64,000 nt of DNA from Thermus composti (GTDB taxonomy: Bacteria > Deinococcota > Deinococci > Deinococcales > Thermaceae). Below, piece after piece: positions 38,707 to 49,166 of the stretch. The notes under the pieces are model-generated. The model worked only from the letters and a program-made list of their open reading frames with translations, made no database searches and was not told the DNA's origin. A program made the translations under genes and the position numbers. The stretch is taken from contig NZ_BMPJ01000009.1 in the NCBI RefSeq assembly GCF_014647535.1, positions 19,267 through 83,266 on the forward strand. Direction: 5' to 3'. How positions within the stretch are numbered: position 1 is the first letter of the stretch; the number at the start of each line of letters is the position of its first letter.

Positions 38707-39900
38707 GTGAAAGCCTTTAACTGGCAAGAAGCTTTTGGCGAGCGGGCAAGCCGGATCCGGGCCTCCACCATAAGGGAGCTCCTCAAGCTCACCCAGCGCC
38801 CCGGCATCCTGAGCTTCGCCGGGGGGCTCCCCGCCCCCGAGCTTTTCCCCAAGGAGGAGGCGGCGGAGAAGGCGGCGGCGATCCTGAAGGCCAAGGGCGA
38901 GGTGGCCCTGCAGTACGGCCCCACGGAGGGCTACTTCCCCTTGCGGGCCTTTGTGGCGGAGTGGATCGGCGTGCGCCCCGAGGAAGTCCTCATCACCACG
39001 GGAAGCCAGCAGGCCCTAGACCTTTTGGGCAAGGTCTTCCTGGACGAGGGAAGCCCCGTGCTCCTCGAGGCCCCAAGCTACATGGGGGCCATCCAGGCCC
39101 TCAGGCCCTTTGGCCCCCGCTTCCTCACCGTGCCCGCCGGGGAGGAGGGCCCGGACCTGGACGCCCTAGAAGAGGTCCTCCAAAGGGAGCGCCCCCGCTT
39201 CCTCTACCTCATCCCCTCCTTCCAGAACCCCTCCGGGGGGCTCATGCCCCTAAGGGCCCGGGAAAGGCTTTTGGAGCTCGTGATGGAAAGGGGCCTGGTG
39301 GTGGTGGAGGACGACGCCTACCGGGAGCTTTACTTCGGGGAAAGGCGCCTCCCCAGCCTCTTTGAGCTTTCCCGGGAGGCGGGCTACCCCGGAGTCATCT
39401 ACCTGGGAAGCTTCTCCAAGGTCCTCTCCCCCGGGCTTCGCGTGGCCTTCGCCGTGGCTCACCCGGAGGCCCTGCAGAAGCTCACCCAGGCCAAGCAGGG
39501 AAGCGACCTCCACACCCCCATGCTCAACCAGATGCTGGTCCACGAGCTGGCGAAGGAGGGCTTTCCCGAGCGCCTAGAGAGGATCCGGAGGGTCTACCGG
39601 GAAAAGGCGGAGGCCATGCTCCAGGCCCTGGACCGGGAGATGCCCCAAGGGGTGCGCTACACCAGGCCCCAAGGGGGGATGTTCGTCTGGATGACCCTGC
39701 CCGAGGGCCTTTCCGCCGAAGCCCTTTTCCAAAGGGCCATAGAGGAAAACGTGGCCTTTGTGCCGGGAAGCCCCTTCTTCGCCAATGGGGGCGGGGAGAA
39801 CACCCTGAGGCTTTCCTACGCCACCCTAAACCCCGAGGGCATCGCCGAGGGGATGCGCCGTTTGGGTAGGGCGCTAAAGGGGCTTTTGGCCTTGGTCTAG
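38707..39900 (+). CDS. lysN: 2-aminoadipate aminotransferase LysN
   Basis: A 397-residue fold-I PLP enzyme of the MocR-like aminotransferase branch. SFAGGLPAPELFPKEE, QYGPTEGYFPLRAF, IPSFQNPSGGLMPL and the PLP lysine in YLGSFSKVLSPGLRVAF match LysN of Thermus, which acts on 2-oxoadipate in the alpha-aminoadipate lysine route and on branched and aromatic amino acids. By memory it is about 85-90% identical to that protein. GTG start. It converges on the restriction gene and overlaps it by 27 bases. Confidence 0.88.
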   Translation: MKAFNWQEAFGERASRIRASTIRELLKLTQRPGILSFAGGLPAPELFPKEEAAEKAAAILKAKGEVALQYGPTEGYFPLRAFVAEWIGVRPEEVLITTGSQQALDLLGKVFLDEGSPVLLEAPSYMGAIQALRPFGPRFLTVPAGEEGPDLDALEEVLQRERPRFLYLIPSFQNPSGGLMPLRARERLLELVMERGLVVVEDDAYRELYFGERRLPSLFELSREAGYPGVIYLGSFSKVLSPGLRVAFAVAHPEALQKLTQAKQGSDLHTPMLNQMLVHELAKEGFPERLERIRRVYREKAEAMLQALDREMPQGVRYTRPQGGMFVWMTLPEGLSAEALFQRAIEENVAFVPGSPFFANGGGENTLRLSYATLNPEGIAEGMRRLGRALKGLLALV

Positions 39901-40448
39901 GAAGAGGAGGGGTTCTCTCCCACGCAACTCCTCCAGCAAAAGGTCCAAGAAGGCCTCCCCTTCCGCAGCCGTCTCCAGGGGCCGGAGCAGGAGGGGGGTT
40001 TTGTGGGTGTCTATCTCCAGGACCCAGCACCCCTCCACCAGGCCCTGGGCCCAGAGGGGAGGACGCCTTCGGGCCAGAGCGGCGAGCTCTTCCTTGAAGC
40101 GGGCGTAGAGGGGAGCGAGCTCTTCCCCCGAAGGAGCCCGGTAAGCCCCTCCCTTCTTGGTAGGCGCCCCATGGTCCAGGACCACCACGTACCCCACCAC
40201 CACCTCGGGGAAAAGGAGCTGGACGGAGGAAACCTCCCCCACCAGGTCGTCCAGGCGGTTAGGCCAGGACCCGGAGGGATTTTTCAGAATGGACTTGAGG
40301 GAAAGGAGAAGCCGGGGCTTCCCCGCAGGGTACACCAGCCCCAGGTCCCACTTCTTCACCCGGGCTAAGGCCCGCTGTCCTGGGAGGAGGTGCGAAGCAT
40401 GCCTTCCAGCACCTTCTCCAATCTAGCGGCGAGGGAGGGCAGTTCCAT
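39874..40448 (-). pseudogene. Frameshifted type II restriction endonuclease-like gene
   Basis: From ATG 40448 the frame reads MELPSLAARLEKVLEGMLRT then SSQDSGP and stops at a TAG near 40365. The next frame continues ALARVKKWDLGLVYPAGKPR to a natural end at 39874. One lost base (a fourth G in the GGG at 40371-40373) would join them to a roughly 190-residue protein. WDLGLVYPAGKPRLLLSLKS has the D-(N)n-SxK spacing of a PD-(D/E)xK nuclease core. The gene overlaps the preceding methyltransferase by 26 bases, as in a restriction-modification operon. The nuclease call rests mainly on context. Confidence 0.6.
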
Positions 40449-41294
40449 CCAGAACCTCCAGGGAAAGCCCGCCTAACTCCCGGGCGAAGCGCCTTTGGGC
40501 GAGCTCGGCGTATTTGGGCACCAGCTCCACGCCCAAGGCCCTCCTCCCCCACTTGGCGGCGGCGATCAGTGTGGTGCCGCTTCCGGCGAAGGGGTCTAAG
40601 ACCACGTCCCCCACGAAGGAAAACATCCGCACCAGGCGCTCGGCGAGCTCCAAGGGGAAGGGGGCGGGGTGGTCCTTGGTGCTCTCCCCGGGGATGTCGT
40701 CCCAGATCTGGCGAAAGAAGCGGTGAAAGTCCTCCTTGGAAAGGCGGCTTCTCTCCCGCTGCTCCGGGGTGGGGCTGCGGTACCCCCCGGGCTTCCGCTG
40801 CATGAGGACGTACTCTATCTCCGTCTTGATGATGGCCCCGGGCTCGTAGGGCTTGCCCAGGAAGACGCCCCGTCCCTCCACCTCGAGGCTGGCGTTGGTG
40901 TGCTTGTGCCAGATGATGGGGTTGAGGTTGTCAAACCCGAGCTTGCGGCACCGCACCTGGATGTCGGCGTGGAGGGGGAAGACCAGGTGGCGGTCATAGC
41001 GGCGCCTGGCCACGGCCACATCCCCCACCACCACGATGAGCCTGCCCCTGGGCACCAAGACCCGGTAAACCTCCCGCCAGACCTTGTCCAGCTCGTCCAG
41101 GAAGGCTTCATAGTCCTCTACGTGGCCCAGTTGCCCGGGGGCGTCTTCATAGCGCTTCAAGGTCCAGTAGGGGGGCGAGGTGAGGACCAGGTGGACGGAG
41201 TCCGAAGGCAAGGAGGCCAGCACCTCCCGGGCATCCCCCACGTAAAGGCGGTGCAGGGGTTTGGGTAGGGCTTCGGAGGGCCCAGGAAGGGGCT

Positions 41295-41298
<4 letters not shown>
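40423..41298 (-). CDS. DNA methyltransferase (N4-C or N6-A, beta class)
   Basis: A 291-residue SAM-dependent DNA methylase. Catalytic motif IV TSPPYWTLKRYE is near residue 39, and SAM motif I DPFAGSGTTLIAAAKWGRRALGVEL comes near the C-terminus, which is beta-class order. LGHVEDYEAFLDELDKVWREVYRVLVPRGRL is typical of the family. Recognition site is unknown. ATG 41298 overlaps the RluD-like stop (ATGA). TATACT (41312-41307, minus) lies 8 bases before the ATG, so it may also have its own leaderless start. Partner of the frameshifted nuclease. Confidence 0.88.
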
Positions 41299-42247
<949 letters not shown>

Positions 42248-42251
<4 letters not shown>

Positions 42252-43081
42252 ATGAACCGCTTCCTCCTCCGGTAGGCCTTCACCTCCTTGAAGCTCTTCC
42301 GCCCCCCGCCCTTGGCCACCCCCAGGTAGAACTCCTGGACGTCGGGGTTCTCCAAAAGGGCCGCCCGGTCCCCCTCCAGGACGATCCGCCCCGTCTCCAT
42401 GATGTAGCCGTAGTGGGCGATGGAAAGGGCCACCCGGGCGTTTTGCTCCACCACCAGGACCGTGACCCCCTCCTCCTGGTTAACCCGGGCCACGATGTCA
42501 AAGATCTCCCGCACGAGAAGGGGAGCAAGGCCCAAGGAGGGCTCGTCCAAAAGGAGAAGCTTGGGCTTGGCGAGGAGGGCCCGCCCGATGGCGATCATCT
42601 GCTGCTCCCCGCCCGAGCAGTACCCGGCGAGGCGGTGCCTGAGCTCGGCCAGGCGGGGGAAGTAGTGGTAGATCCGCTCCAGGTCCTCCTTGGGGTTCCC
42701 GTCCCTCCGGGTCAGGGTGCCCACCCGGAGGTTCTCCTCCACGGTGAGGTGCTTGAAGACCCGGCGGCCTTCCAGAACCTGGACGATGCCCAAACGCACG
42801 ATCTCCTCGGGAGGGCGGCCCTGGATGGGCGTCCCCTGGTAGAGGATCTCCCCCCGCACCACCTCCCCGTCCTCGGGGATGAGGAGGCCGGAGATGGCCC
42901 GTAGCGTCGTGGTCTTCCCCGCCCCGTTGGGGCCCAAAAGGGCGGTGATCTTCCCCTCGGGAACCTTCAGGGAAACCCCCCGGAGCACCTGGACGATGTC
43001 GTGGTAGACCACCTCAATGTTGTTGACCAAGAGCAGGATGGGGCCGAGGTCCTCAGGGCGGATAGGGTTCAGGGCGTCCAT
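42248..43081 (-). CDS. livF: Branched-chain-type ABC transporter ATPase LivF
   Basis: A 277-residue ATPase. Walker A is [12 protein letters not shown], the signature YCSGGEQQMIAIGRAL, Walker B KLLLLDEPSLGLAP, and H-loop replaced by VVEQNA as is normal for LivF. The C-terminus has an extra basic tail (KSFKEVKAYRRRKRFM). It pairs with LivG. Its position after a terminator and before rluD sets it apart from the rest of the operon. Confidence 0.92.
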
Positions 43082-43090
43082 GGCTTAGGG

Positions 43091-43117
43091 AAAAAGGGCC
43101 CAGGAGGCCCTGGGCCC
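43091..43117 (-). terminator. Intrinsic terminator between livJ and livF
   Basis: On minus, stem GGGCCCAGG / CCTGGGCCC (43117-43109 and 43104-43096), loop GCCT, followed by TTTTT (43095-43091). It ends 10 bases before the livF ATG. Partial termination would raise livJ relative to livF. Confidence 0.85.
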
Positions 43118-43126
43118 CTAAGGGGC

Positions 43127-44323
43127 TTACTTGCCGTAGTGCACCTTGCGGAAGAGGGCCGAGGTGAAGGGCTCGGTCACGGGGACGAAGCGGCCCCCCT
43201 TGGCCTCGAGGATCCTCAGGCCCTCGGCTCCCGTGTGCTCGTTCTTGGTGAAGTCAATCTCCACGCCCTGTTTGGTGGAGACGGCGAAGCCTGGCTTGAA
43301 GGCGTTGGGCCCATTCATGCCCACGAGGACCTGATACACGGTCTCGTTGGTGATCCGCTTGAAGCGCTCCTGGGCCCGCCGCATGGCCTCCACGGCGATG
43401 GCCGCCGAAAGCATCCCGTTGGTGTAGTTCACGCTCCCAATGAAGTTTTCGGGACGGCCGTACTTCCGCCCGATCTCCCTCTGCAGCCGGATCCCCGGGG
43501 CGTCCTCGTGGACCATGTAGAAGCTCGTGGCCCAAAGGAAGCCCTCCGCCGCGTCCCCGGCCAAGGCGATGAGGTCCGATCCCCCCGTGTAGTGGGCCCC
43601 CAGGTGCCGCATCTTGAGGCCTAAGCGCTTGGCGTCCTTGAGGATGTTGGCCACGGGGCCCGTCACGTTCTGATGAACCACGTACTCCACCCCGGCCGCC
43701 TCAAACCGCTTGAGAAGGGCGGTGTTGTCCAGGTTGCCGCTTCCCACCTCCTGCACGTCCACGATCTGAAGCCCCAGCTCCCGGGCCGCCTTCCTCGCAT
43801 CCTCCACCGGGGCCCGGCCGAAGGGGGAGGGGTGGACCACCAGGGCCACCTTGGCCCCCTTCTTCTGGCGGGCGATGTACTCCAGAAGGGCCACCACCTG
43901 CTCGGAGTAGCTGGTGGTGGGGAGGAAGATGTAGCTGTTGTTGGGCGGGTCAATGAGCTCAATGTGCATGGAGGCGGGAATGGTGGGAATCTTGAGCTCC
44001 TGGATCAGGGGCTTGAGCTGGAGGTTCGCCCCCGTGGCGTAGGAAAGGAAGATGGGGATCCGGAAACGGTCCACCGCCTCCTCGAGGAAACGCTGGGTGT
44101 TGGCGTTGTTGTACTGGTCGTCCCGCACCACGCAGTTCAGGACCACCCCCGGGATGAGCTTCCGCTCGTTGGCGTACTTGCAGTAGTCCTCCACCGCCGC
44201 CCCATAGGGCGCCCCCGCGTCCGAGGTGGACCCGGTGATGGCTCCCGACCAGAAGAGGGTCACCTGCTGCTGGCCCAAAGCCAACCCTAAGACCGCCGCG
44301 ATGCCTGCCAGTGTCCTCCGCAT
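43127..44323 (-). CDS. ABC transporter substrate-binding protein (LivJ/LivK type)
   Basis: A 398-residue periplasmic binding protein, type I fold. Signal peptide MRRTLAGIAAVLGLALGQQ, then VTLFWSGAITGSTSDAGAPYG, the usual first ligand-binding loop. ATG 44323 has GGGAGGG seven bases upstream. Longer reading to 44350 is rejected. The ligand may be an amino acid, but the acyl-CoA ligase in the same operon makes a carboxylic acid or amide possible. No lipobox Cys is seen after the signal, so it is a soluble or weakly attached protein. Confidence 0.88.
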   Translation of the reverse strand: MRRTLAGIAAVLGLALGQQQVTLFWSGAITGSTSDAGAPYGAAVEDYCKYANERKLIPGVVLNCVVRDDQYNNANTQRFLEEAVDRFRIPIFLSYATGANLQLKPLIQELKIPTIPASMHIELIDPPNNSYIFLPTTSYSEQVVALLEYIARQKKGAKVALVVHPSPFGRAPVEDARKAARELGLQIVDVQEVGSGNLDNTALLKRFEAAGVEYVVHQNVTGPVANILKDAKRLGLKMRHLGAHYTGGSDLIALAGDAAEGFLWATSFYMVHEDAPGIRLQREIGRKYGRPENFIGSVNYTNGMLSAAIAVEAMRRAQERFKRITNETVYQVLVGMNGPNAFKPGFAVSTKQGVEIDFTKNEHTGAEGLRILEAKGGRFVPVTEPFTSALFRKVHYGK

Positions 44324-44362
44324 ACGCTTCCCTCCCTTCGCCAACCCCACAAGGGGGGTTGC

Positions 44363-45430
44363 CTAATACCTAAAGGGCCAGGTGCGGAAGTAGCTTCGCA
44401 CCACGCGCCACCAGTTGTAAAGCCCCCGGGGCTCAAACACCAGGAAGAGGACGATGACGAGGCCGAAGGCCAAAGGCCTTAGGGCGCTTGCCACGTCCAC
44501 CCCGGCCACGCTGAAGCCCAGGGCCTTGATGAGGTTGGAAAGGGCCTCCATGTTCACGTCCAGAAGCTCCAGGAAGGCGGGGCCCAGGAAGCTCCCCACC
44601 AGGGTCCCAAGCCCCCCCACGATGGCCATGGCCAAAAGCTTGATGGAGACGGCGAAGGTGTAGTCCTCAATGACCACCGCCCGGGAAAGGTAGGCGTAAA
44701 GCGCCCCCGCCACCCCGGCGTAAAAAGCCCCCAGGGCGAAGGCGAAGAGCTTGGTGCGCCCCGGGTCCATGCCCATGGCGTCCGCCGCCCGGTCGTTGTC
44801 CCGCACCGCCACCAGGGCCCGGCCGTACTTGGTCCTGAGGAGGTTGCGGAAGAAGAGGGCGAGAAGGACCAAGACCGCAAAGCTCACGTAGTACCAGAAG
44901 TGGTAGTGGTTGCGGAAGCCCACCTCGTACCCGAGAAGGCTCACCCGGGGCAAGGGCATGGCCCCGCCCTGGTTGAGGAGGGGAAGGTGGCCCACCGTCC
45001 ACTCAAAGACCACCTGGAAGGCCAGGGTGGCCATGGCCAGGTAGAGGTGCTTCACCCGGAGGCTTGGGATGCCCACCAGGTACCCGAAGAAGGCCCCTGT
45101 AAGCCCCGCCGCCGGGAGCACGAGGTAGAAGGGAAGCCCCGCCGGGGCCAAAAGGGCCGCGGTGTACGCCCCCACCCCCATGAAGGCCGCCTGGCCGATG
45201 TTGATGAGGCCGGCGTACCCCGTGGTGATGTTGAGCCCCAAGACGGCGATGCTGTAGACCAGGATCAGGTCCAGGATGAAGACCTGGGTCCGGGAGAGGA
45301 ACTGGGGCAAGACGAGGAGGAAGCCCAGGAAGAGGAGAAGGGAAACCAGCTCCCGATGCGTGGCGAAGATGCTGGCGTCCTGCTCGTACCGCGTGCGGTA
45401 GTTTCCGGTCTGGGCCCAAGGGTTCCTCAT
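44363..45430 (-). CDS. livM: ABC transporter permease (LivM type)
   Basis: A 355-residue inner-membrane permease with about nine to ten helices. GLNITTGYAGLINIGQAAFMGVGAYTAALL and the cytoplasmic loop RTKYGRALVAVRDNDRAADAMGM (EAA-like) are LivM signatures. Start ATG 45430 overlaps the livH stop by 4 bases. Confidence 0.92.
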   Translation of the reverse strand: MRNPWAQTGNYRTRYEQDASIFATHRELVSLLLFLGFLLVLPQFLSRTQVFILDLILVYSIAVLGLNITTGYAGLINIGQAAFMGVGAYTAALLAPAGLPFYLVLPAAGLTGAFFGYLVGIPSLRVKHLYLAMATLAFQVVFEWTVGHLPLLNQGGAMPLPRVSLLGYEVGFRNHYHFWYYVSFAVLVLLALFFRNLLRTKYGRALVAVRDNDRAADAMGMDPGRTKLFAFALGAFYAGVAGALYAYLSRAVVIEDYTFAVSIKLLAMAIVGGLGTLVGSFLGPAFLELLDVNMEALSNLIKALGFSVAGVDVASALRPLAFGLVIVLFLVFEPRGLYNWWRVVRSYFRTWPFRY

Positions 45431-46320
45431 ACGCGCTCAATCTCCTCCGTGCCGAAGAGGCCGTGGGGCTTGAACCAAAGGACCAAGAGGAGTACCAGGA
45501 AGGGGAAGACGTCCCGGGTCCCCCCACCGGGAACAAAGGGGTCCAGGTAGCCCGCCGCCAGGTTCTCCAAAACGCCGATAAGGATCCCCGCCACCACCGC
45601 CCCGGGGATGGAGTCTAGCCCCCCCAGGATCACCACGGGAAAGACCCTAAGACCGATGTGCACCAGCCCGTCCAGGTTGAGGCCGGCGATGGTGCCCACC
45701 ACGATCCCGGCCGCCGCCGCCGTGAGCCCCGCCGCCGCCCAGGCCAGGGCGAAGACCTTCTCCACGGAAACCCCTAGGCTCATGGCCGCCATCTGGTCGT
45801 CGGCCACGCTCCGCATGGCGATGCCCAGGGTGGAGCGCTGGAAAAACCAGGTGAAAAGGGCGAGGAAGGCCAGGGTGAAGCCCAGGGCGAGGAGCTGAGG
45901 GTAGGAGACCTGCACCCCCAGGAGGGTGACGCCGCCCGAGGGCAGGAAGGCGGGGTAGCTAAAGTTGCCCGCCCCGAAGGGGGTGAGGTGGATCAGGCCG
46001 TCAAGGAGGGAGGCGAGGCCGATGGTGGCCATGATGACGGAGATGATGGGCTGCCCCACCATGCGCTTCAGGAAAACCCGCTCCACCCCAAAGCCCAGGA
46101 GGGCGGTGAGGGCCAAGGCCAGGGCCGCGGCCACAAGGAAGGGCGCCCCCAAAGCGACCATGGCCCAGTAGGCCAAAAAGGCTCCGATGGCGATGAACTG
46201 CCCCTGGGCGAAGTTCACCACCCGGCTCGCCTTATAGATGAGGACGAAGCCCAAGGCGGCGAGGGCGTAGACCAGCCCCAGGACCACCCCCGAGAAGAGG
46301 AGCTGGAGGAAGAAGCTCAC
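45427..46320 (-). CDS. livH: ABC transporter permease (LivH type)
   Basis: A 297-residue permease. GLVYALAALGFVLIYKASRVVNFAQGQF is the LivH opening, and RSTLGIAMRSVADDQMAAMSLGVSVEKVFALAW the coupling loop. GTG 46320 overlaps the ligase stop by 4 bases. It pairs with LivM in the transporter. Confidence 0.92.
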   Translation of the reverse strand: MSFFLQLLFSGVVLGLVYALAALGFVLIYKASRVVNFAQGQFIAIGAFLAYWAMVALGAPFLVAAALALALTALLGFGVERVFLKRMVGQPIISVIMATIGLASLLDGLIHLTPFGAGNFSYPAFLPSGGVTLLGVQVSYPQLLALGFTLAFLALFTWFFQRSTLGIAMRSVADDQMAAMSLGVSVEKVFALAWAAAGLTAAAAGIVVGTIAGLNLDGLVHIGLRVFPVVILGGLDSIPGAVVAGILIGVLENLAAGYLDPFVPGGGTRDVFPFLVLLLVLWFKPHGLFGTEEIERV

Positions 46321-48251
46321 GCGGGCACCTCCTCGGCGAACCCCAGGACAGGCACCCGCGCCCGGACCCGCTGGAGGGTGCCGTCCTGGTAGCGGTACTC
46401 GGCCTCCACCTCCACCTCCTTGGCCCCGGAGTAGAGGGCCTCCACCAAGGGGGCGTACTTTTTGGCGATGTGGCCCCGCCGCACCTTGCCCGTGCGGGTA
46501 AGCTCCTCGTCGTCGGCGTCCAGGAGCTTATAGAGGAGGACAAAGCGCCGGATCCTAAGCTCCTCGGGAAGCTCCTTGTTCACCTTCTCCACCTCCTTGC
46601 GGATGAGCTCGGCCACCTCGGGCTTCAAGGAGAGGTCCAGATAGGTGGTGTAGGCGATCCCCCGGTCCTCCGCCCACTTGCCCACGGTTTGGGGGTCTAT
46701 GTTGAGGAAGGCCGCTAGATAGGGCTTCCGATCCCCGAAGACCACGGCCTCCTTGATGTATGGGGAAAACTTCAGCTTGTTTTCCAGGAACTGGGGGCTG
46801 AAGACCGTGCCTTTCTCGGTGCGCATCACGTCGGAAAGGCGGTCAATGACCACCAGGTGGCCGTCCTCCGTAAGGTAGCCGGCATCCCCGGTGTGGAGCC
46901 ACCCGCCCCCAAAGGTTTCCTGGGTGGCCTCGAGCCTTTCCCAGTACCCGGCGCAGACCGCGTCGGAGCGGAGGAGGATCTCCCCCGCCTCGCTGATCCG
47001 GACCTCGGTCCCGGGGATGGGCAGGCCCACGGTGTCGTGGCGCACGTCCCCGTCCCGGTGGACGAAGGCGATGCCGATGATCTCTGTCTGGCCGTAGATC
47101 TGCTTGAGGTTCACCCCGATGGCGTGGAAGAAGCGGAAGACATCGGGCCCCAAAGCGGCCCCTCCCGTGTAGGCCCGGCGGAGGCGGAGGAAGCCGAGCT
47201 GGTCCCTCAAGGGCTTGAAGAGCACCCGATCGGCGAACCAGTAGGCCAGGCGGAGGCCCAAGGGCATGGGACGGCCCCGCATCCGGTACTCCGCCGCCCG
47301 GTACCCCACCTTAAGAAGCCGCTCGTAAACGAAGCGGTTGAAGGCCGGGCTTTCCGAGATGCGGACCCAGACCTGGCTCTGGATCCCCTCCCAGACCCTA
47401 GGGGGGCTAAACATCACGTGGGGGCCGATCTCCTTGAGGTCCTGCAGGGCGGTTTCCACCTCCTCGGGGAAGTTGACGGCGAACCCCCCGGTGAGGGCCA
47501 TGGCCACGGACATCATCTGCTCCCCGATCCAGGCGAGGGGGAGGAAGGAGAGGTAGTCGTCGGTGGGGAGGAGGGGGTCCACCTCCTGGAGGGCTACCCC
47601 CATGTGAACGAGGTTCCGGTGGCGGAGCATGGCCGCCTTGGGACGGCCCGTGGTCCCGGAGGTGGAGGAAAGGTGGCAGACCTCCTCGGGGCTCGCCTCC
47701 AGCAAGAGCTTTTCCACGGCGTCCGGGTGCTTCCTCCGGTGCTCCCTTCCCCGCTCCAAAAGCTCGGTGAAGGAGAGGAGCCAAGGGTCCTTGTAGCCCC
47801 CCATCCCCTTCTCGTCCTCGTAGATGACGTGGCGGACGTGGGGGATCCCGCTCCGGATCTCGTAGAGCTTGTCCACCTGCTCCTGGTCCTCGGCGAGGAC
47901 CACGCTGGCCCCCGTGTACTGGAGCATGTAGGCAATCTCGGGGGGAAGGGAGCTCTGGTAGACCCCCACGCTGATCCCCCGCACCGCCTGGGCGCCCAGC
48001 TCGGCGTAGAGCCACTCGGGGATGTTGTCGGCGATGATGGCGAGCCTTTCGCCCGGCTGGAAGCCCAGGGAGAGGAGGCCGTGGGCGAAGAGGAGGACGT
48101 TTTCGTAGTATTGGGCGTAGGTGATCTCGTTCCAGATGCCGTAGTCCTTTTCCCGCAAGGCCACCCGGTCCCCCTCCCGCTCCGCCCGGAGCCTAAGGAG
48201 CTGGGGCAGGGTGTAGCGCTTCATCTCGTAGGAGGGCCTCAAGGCCTTCAC
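46317..48251 (-). CDS. Long-chain acyl-CoA synthetase-like ligase inside the liv operon
   Basis: A 644-residue adenylate-forming ligase. The P-loop is intact: CHLSSTSGTTGRPKAAMLRHRN (residues about 190-211). IYGQTEIIG, GWLHTGDAGYLTEDGHLVVIDRLSDVM and KFSPYIKEAVVFGDRKPYLAA follow in family order, so it should be active. GTG 48251 overlaps the livG stop and has GGAGG upstream. ATG 48224 is possible. Position between livG and livH implies that the carboxylic acid product is a transport substrate, activated to its CoA thioester after uptake. Confidence 0.88.
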   Translation of the reverse strand: MKALRPSYEMKRYTLPQLLRLRAEREGDRVALREKDYGIWNEITYAQYYENVLLFAHGLLSLGFQPGERLAIIADNIPEWLYAELGAQAVRGISVGVYQSSLPPEIAYMLQYTGASVVLAEDQEQVDKLYEIRSGIPHVRHVIYEDEKGMGGYKDPWLLSFTELLERGREHRRKHPDAVEKLLLEASPEEVCHLSSTSGTTGRPKAAMLRHRNLVHMGVALQEVDPLLPTDDYLSFLPLAWIGEQMMSVAMALTGGFAVNFPEEVETALQDLKEIGPHVMFSPPRVWEGIQSQVWVRISESPAFNRFVYERLLKVGYRAAEYRMRGRPMPLGLRLAYWFADRVLFKPLRDQLGFLRLRRAYTGGAALGPDVFRFFHAIGVNLKQIYGQTEIIGIAFVHRDGDVRHDTVGLPIPGTEVRISEAGEILLRSDAVCAGYWERLEATQETFGGGWLHTGDAGYLTEDGHLVVIDRLSDVMRTEKGTVFSPQFLENKLKFSPYIKEAVVFGDRKPYLAAFLNIDPQTVGKWAEDRGIAYTTYLDLSLKPEVAELIRKEVEKVNKELPEELRIRRFVLLYKLLDADDEELTRTGKVRRGHIAKKYAPLVEALYSGAKEVEVEAEYRYQDGTLQRVRARVPVLGFAEEVPA

Positions 48252-49009
48252 GCCTCCACCCCCATGTAGGCCTCCTGCACCCTGGGGTTTTTGGCCACCT
48301 CCTCGGGCCTCCCCTCGGCGATGACCTGGCCGAAGTCCAGAACGTAGACCCGGTCGGAGATGTCCATGACCACCCCCAGGTCGTGCTCAATGAGGATCAC
48401 GGTGGTGCCCCGGGCGCGGATCTCCAGGATGAAGCGCACCATATCCTCCTTCTCCTCCAGGGTCATCCCCGCCATGGGCTCGTCCAGGAGGAGGAGCTTG
48501 GGGGAAAGGGCCAGGGCCCGGGCCACCTCCACCCGCTTCCTCACCCCGTAGGGGAGGTTGCCCACCAGGGCCTTGCGGTAGGGCTCCAGCTCCATGAAGT
48601 CTATGACCTCCTCCACCAGGCGGCGGTTTCTCACCTCCTCCGCCAGGGCCCGGCCGTAAAAGAGGCCCGCCTGGAGGAGGCCATAGCGGAGGTGGGTGTG
48701 CCGGGCCAGCATGAGGTTCTCCAAGACCGTAAGCCCGGAGAAAAGCTCTATGTTCTGGAAGGCCCGGGCGATGCCCCGTTGGGTGATAGCGTGGGGGCTC
48801 AGGTGGGTGATCTCCTCGCCCTCAAAGAGGATCCGCCCCTGCTTTGGATGGTAGAAGCCGGAGATAACGTTTAAGAGGCTCGTCTTCCCCGCCCCGTTGG
48901 GGCCGATGATGGAGACGAGCTCCCCCCGCTCCACCGCCAAGGAGACCCCGGAAAGGGCAGCCACGCCGCCGAAGGTAAGGGTGACGTTCTCCACCGCAAG
49001 CTGGGCCAC
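48248..49009 (-). CDS. livG: Branched-chain-type ABC transporter ATPase LivG
   Basis: A 253-residue ATPase. Walker A is [14 protein letters not shown]. The LivG hallmark RGIARAFQNIELFSGLTVLENLM precedes a variant signature NLPYGVRKRVEVARAL, with Walker B KLLLLDEPMAGM and VILIEHDLGVVMDISDRVYVLDFG. First gene of the liv operon, driven by a near-consensus promoter. GTG 49009. Confidence 0.93.
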   Translation of the reverse strand: MAQLAVENVTLTFGGVAALSGVSLAVERGELVSIIGPNGAGKTSLLNVISGFYHPKQGRILFEGEEITHLSPHAITQRGIARAFQNIELFSGLTVLENLMLARHTHLRYGLLQAGLFYGRALAEEVRNRRLVEEVIDFMELEPYRKALVGNLPYGVRKRVEVARALALSPKLLLLDEPMAGMTLEEKEDMVRFILEIRARGTTVILIEHDLGVVMDISDRVYVLDFGQVIAEGRPEEVAKNPRVQEAYMGVEA

Positions 49010-49037
49010 GGCCTTTTCCCTCCCTCGGTTTTGCGGA

Positions 49038-49067
49038 AGTATAGCGGGAGGTGGGCCAGACTGTCAA
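49038..49067 (-). promoter_or_regulatory. Near-consensus sigma-A promoter of the liv operon
   Basis: On minus, a perfect TTGACA (49067-49062) and TATACT (49043-49038), spacer 18. An RBS GAGGGAGGG lies before the livG GTG. It is the best promoter match in the window. Confidence 0.85.
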
Positions 49068-49122
49068 CGCCTAAACGCCGGGGTGCGGAAAAACGTTAGA
49101 CCAGGTTAAGCCGCCCATGTGC

Positions 49123-49166
49123 TAGACTCTTTAGGGTATGGGGGCCAAGGCCCCAAAGGGAGGGAG
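49123..49166 (+). promoter_or_regulatory. Promoter, leader hairpin and shared RBS of rnpA/rpmH
   Basis: TAGACT (49123-49128) is the likely -10. The leader has a GC hairpin GGGGC-CAAG-GCCCC (49141-49154) and GGGAGGG at 49158-49164. The RBS is 2 bases from the rnpA ATG and 6 from the rpmH ATG, so it suits rpmH best and serves both. Confidence 0.5.

Noticed and set aside
49010..49166. Replication origin next to rpmH
   Set aside because: rpmH-rnpA is often near oriC, but there is no dnaA or dnaN and I see no cluster of DnaA boxes (TTATCCACA-like) in the gap.
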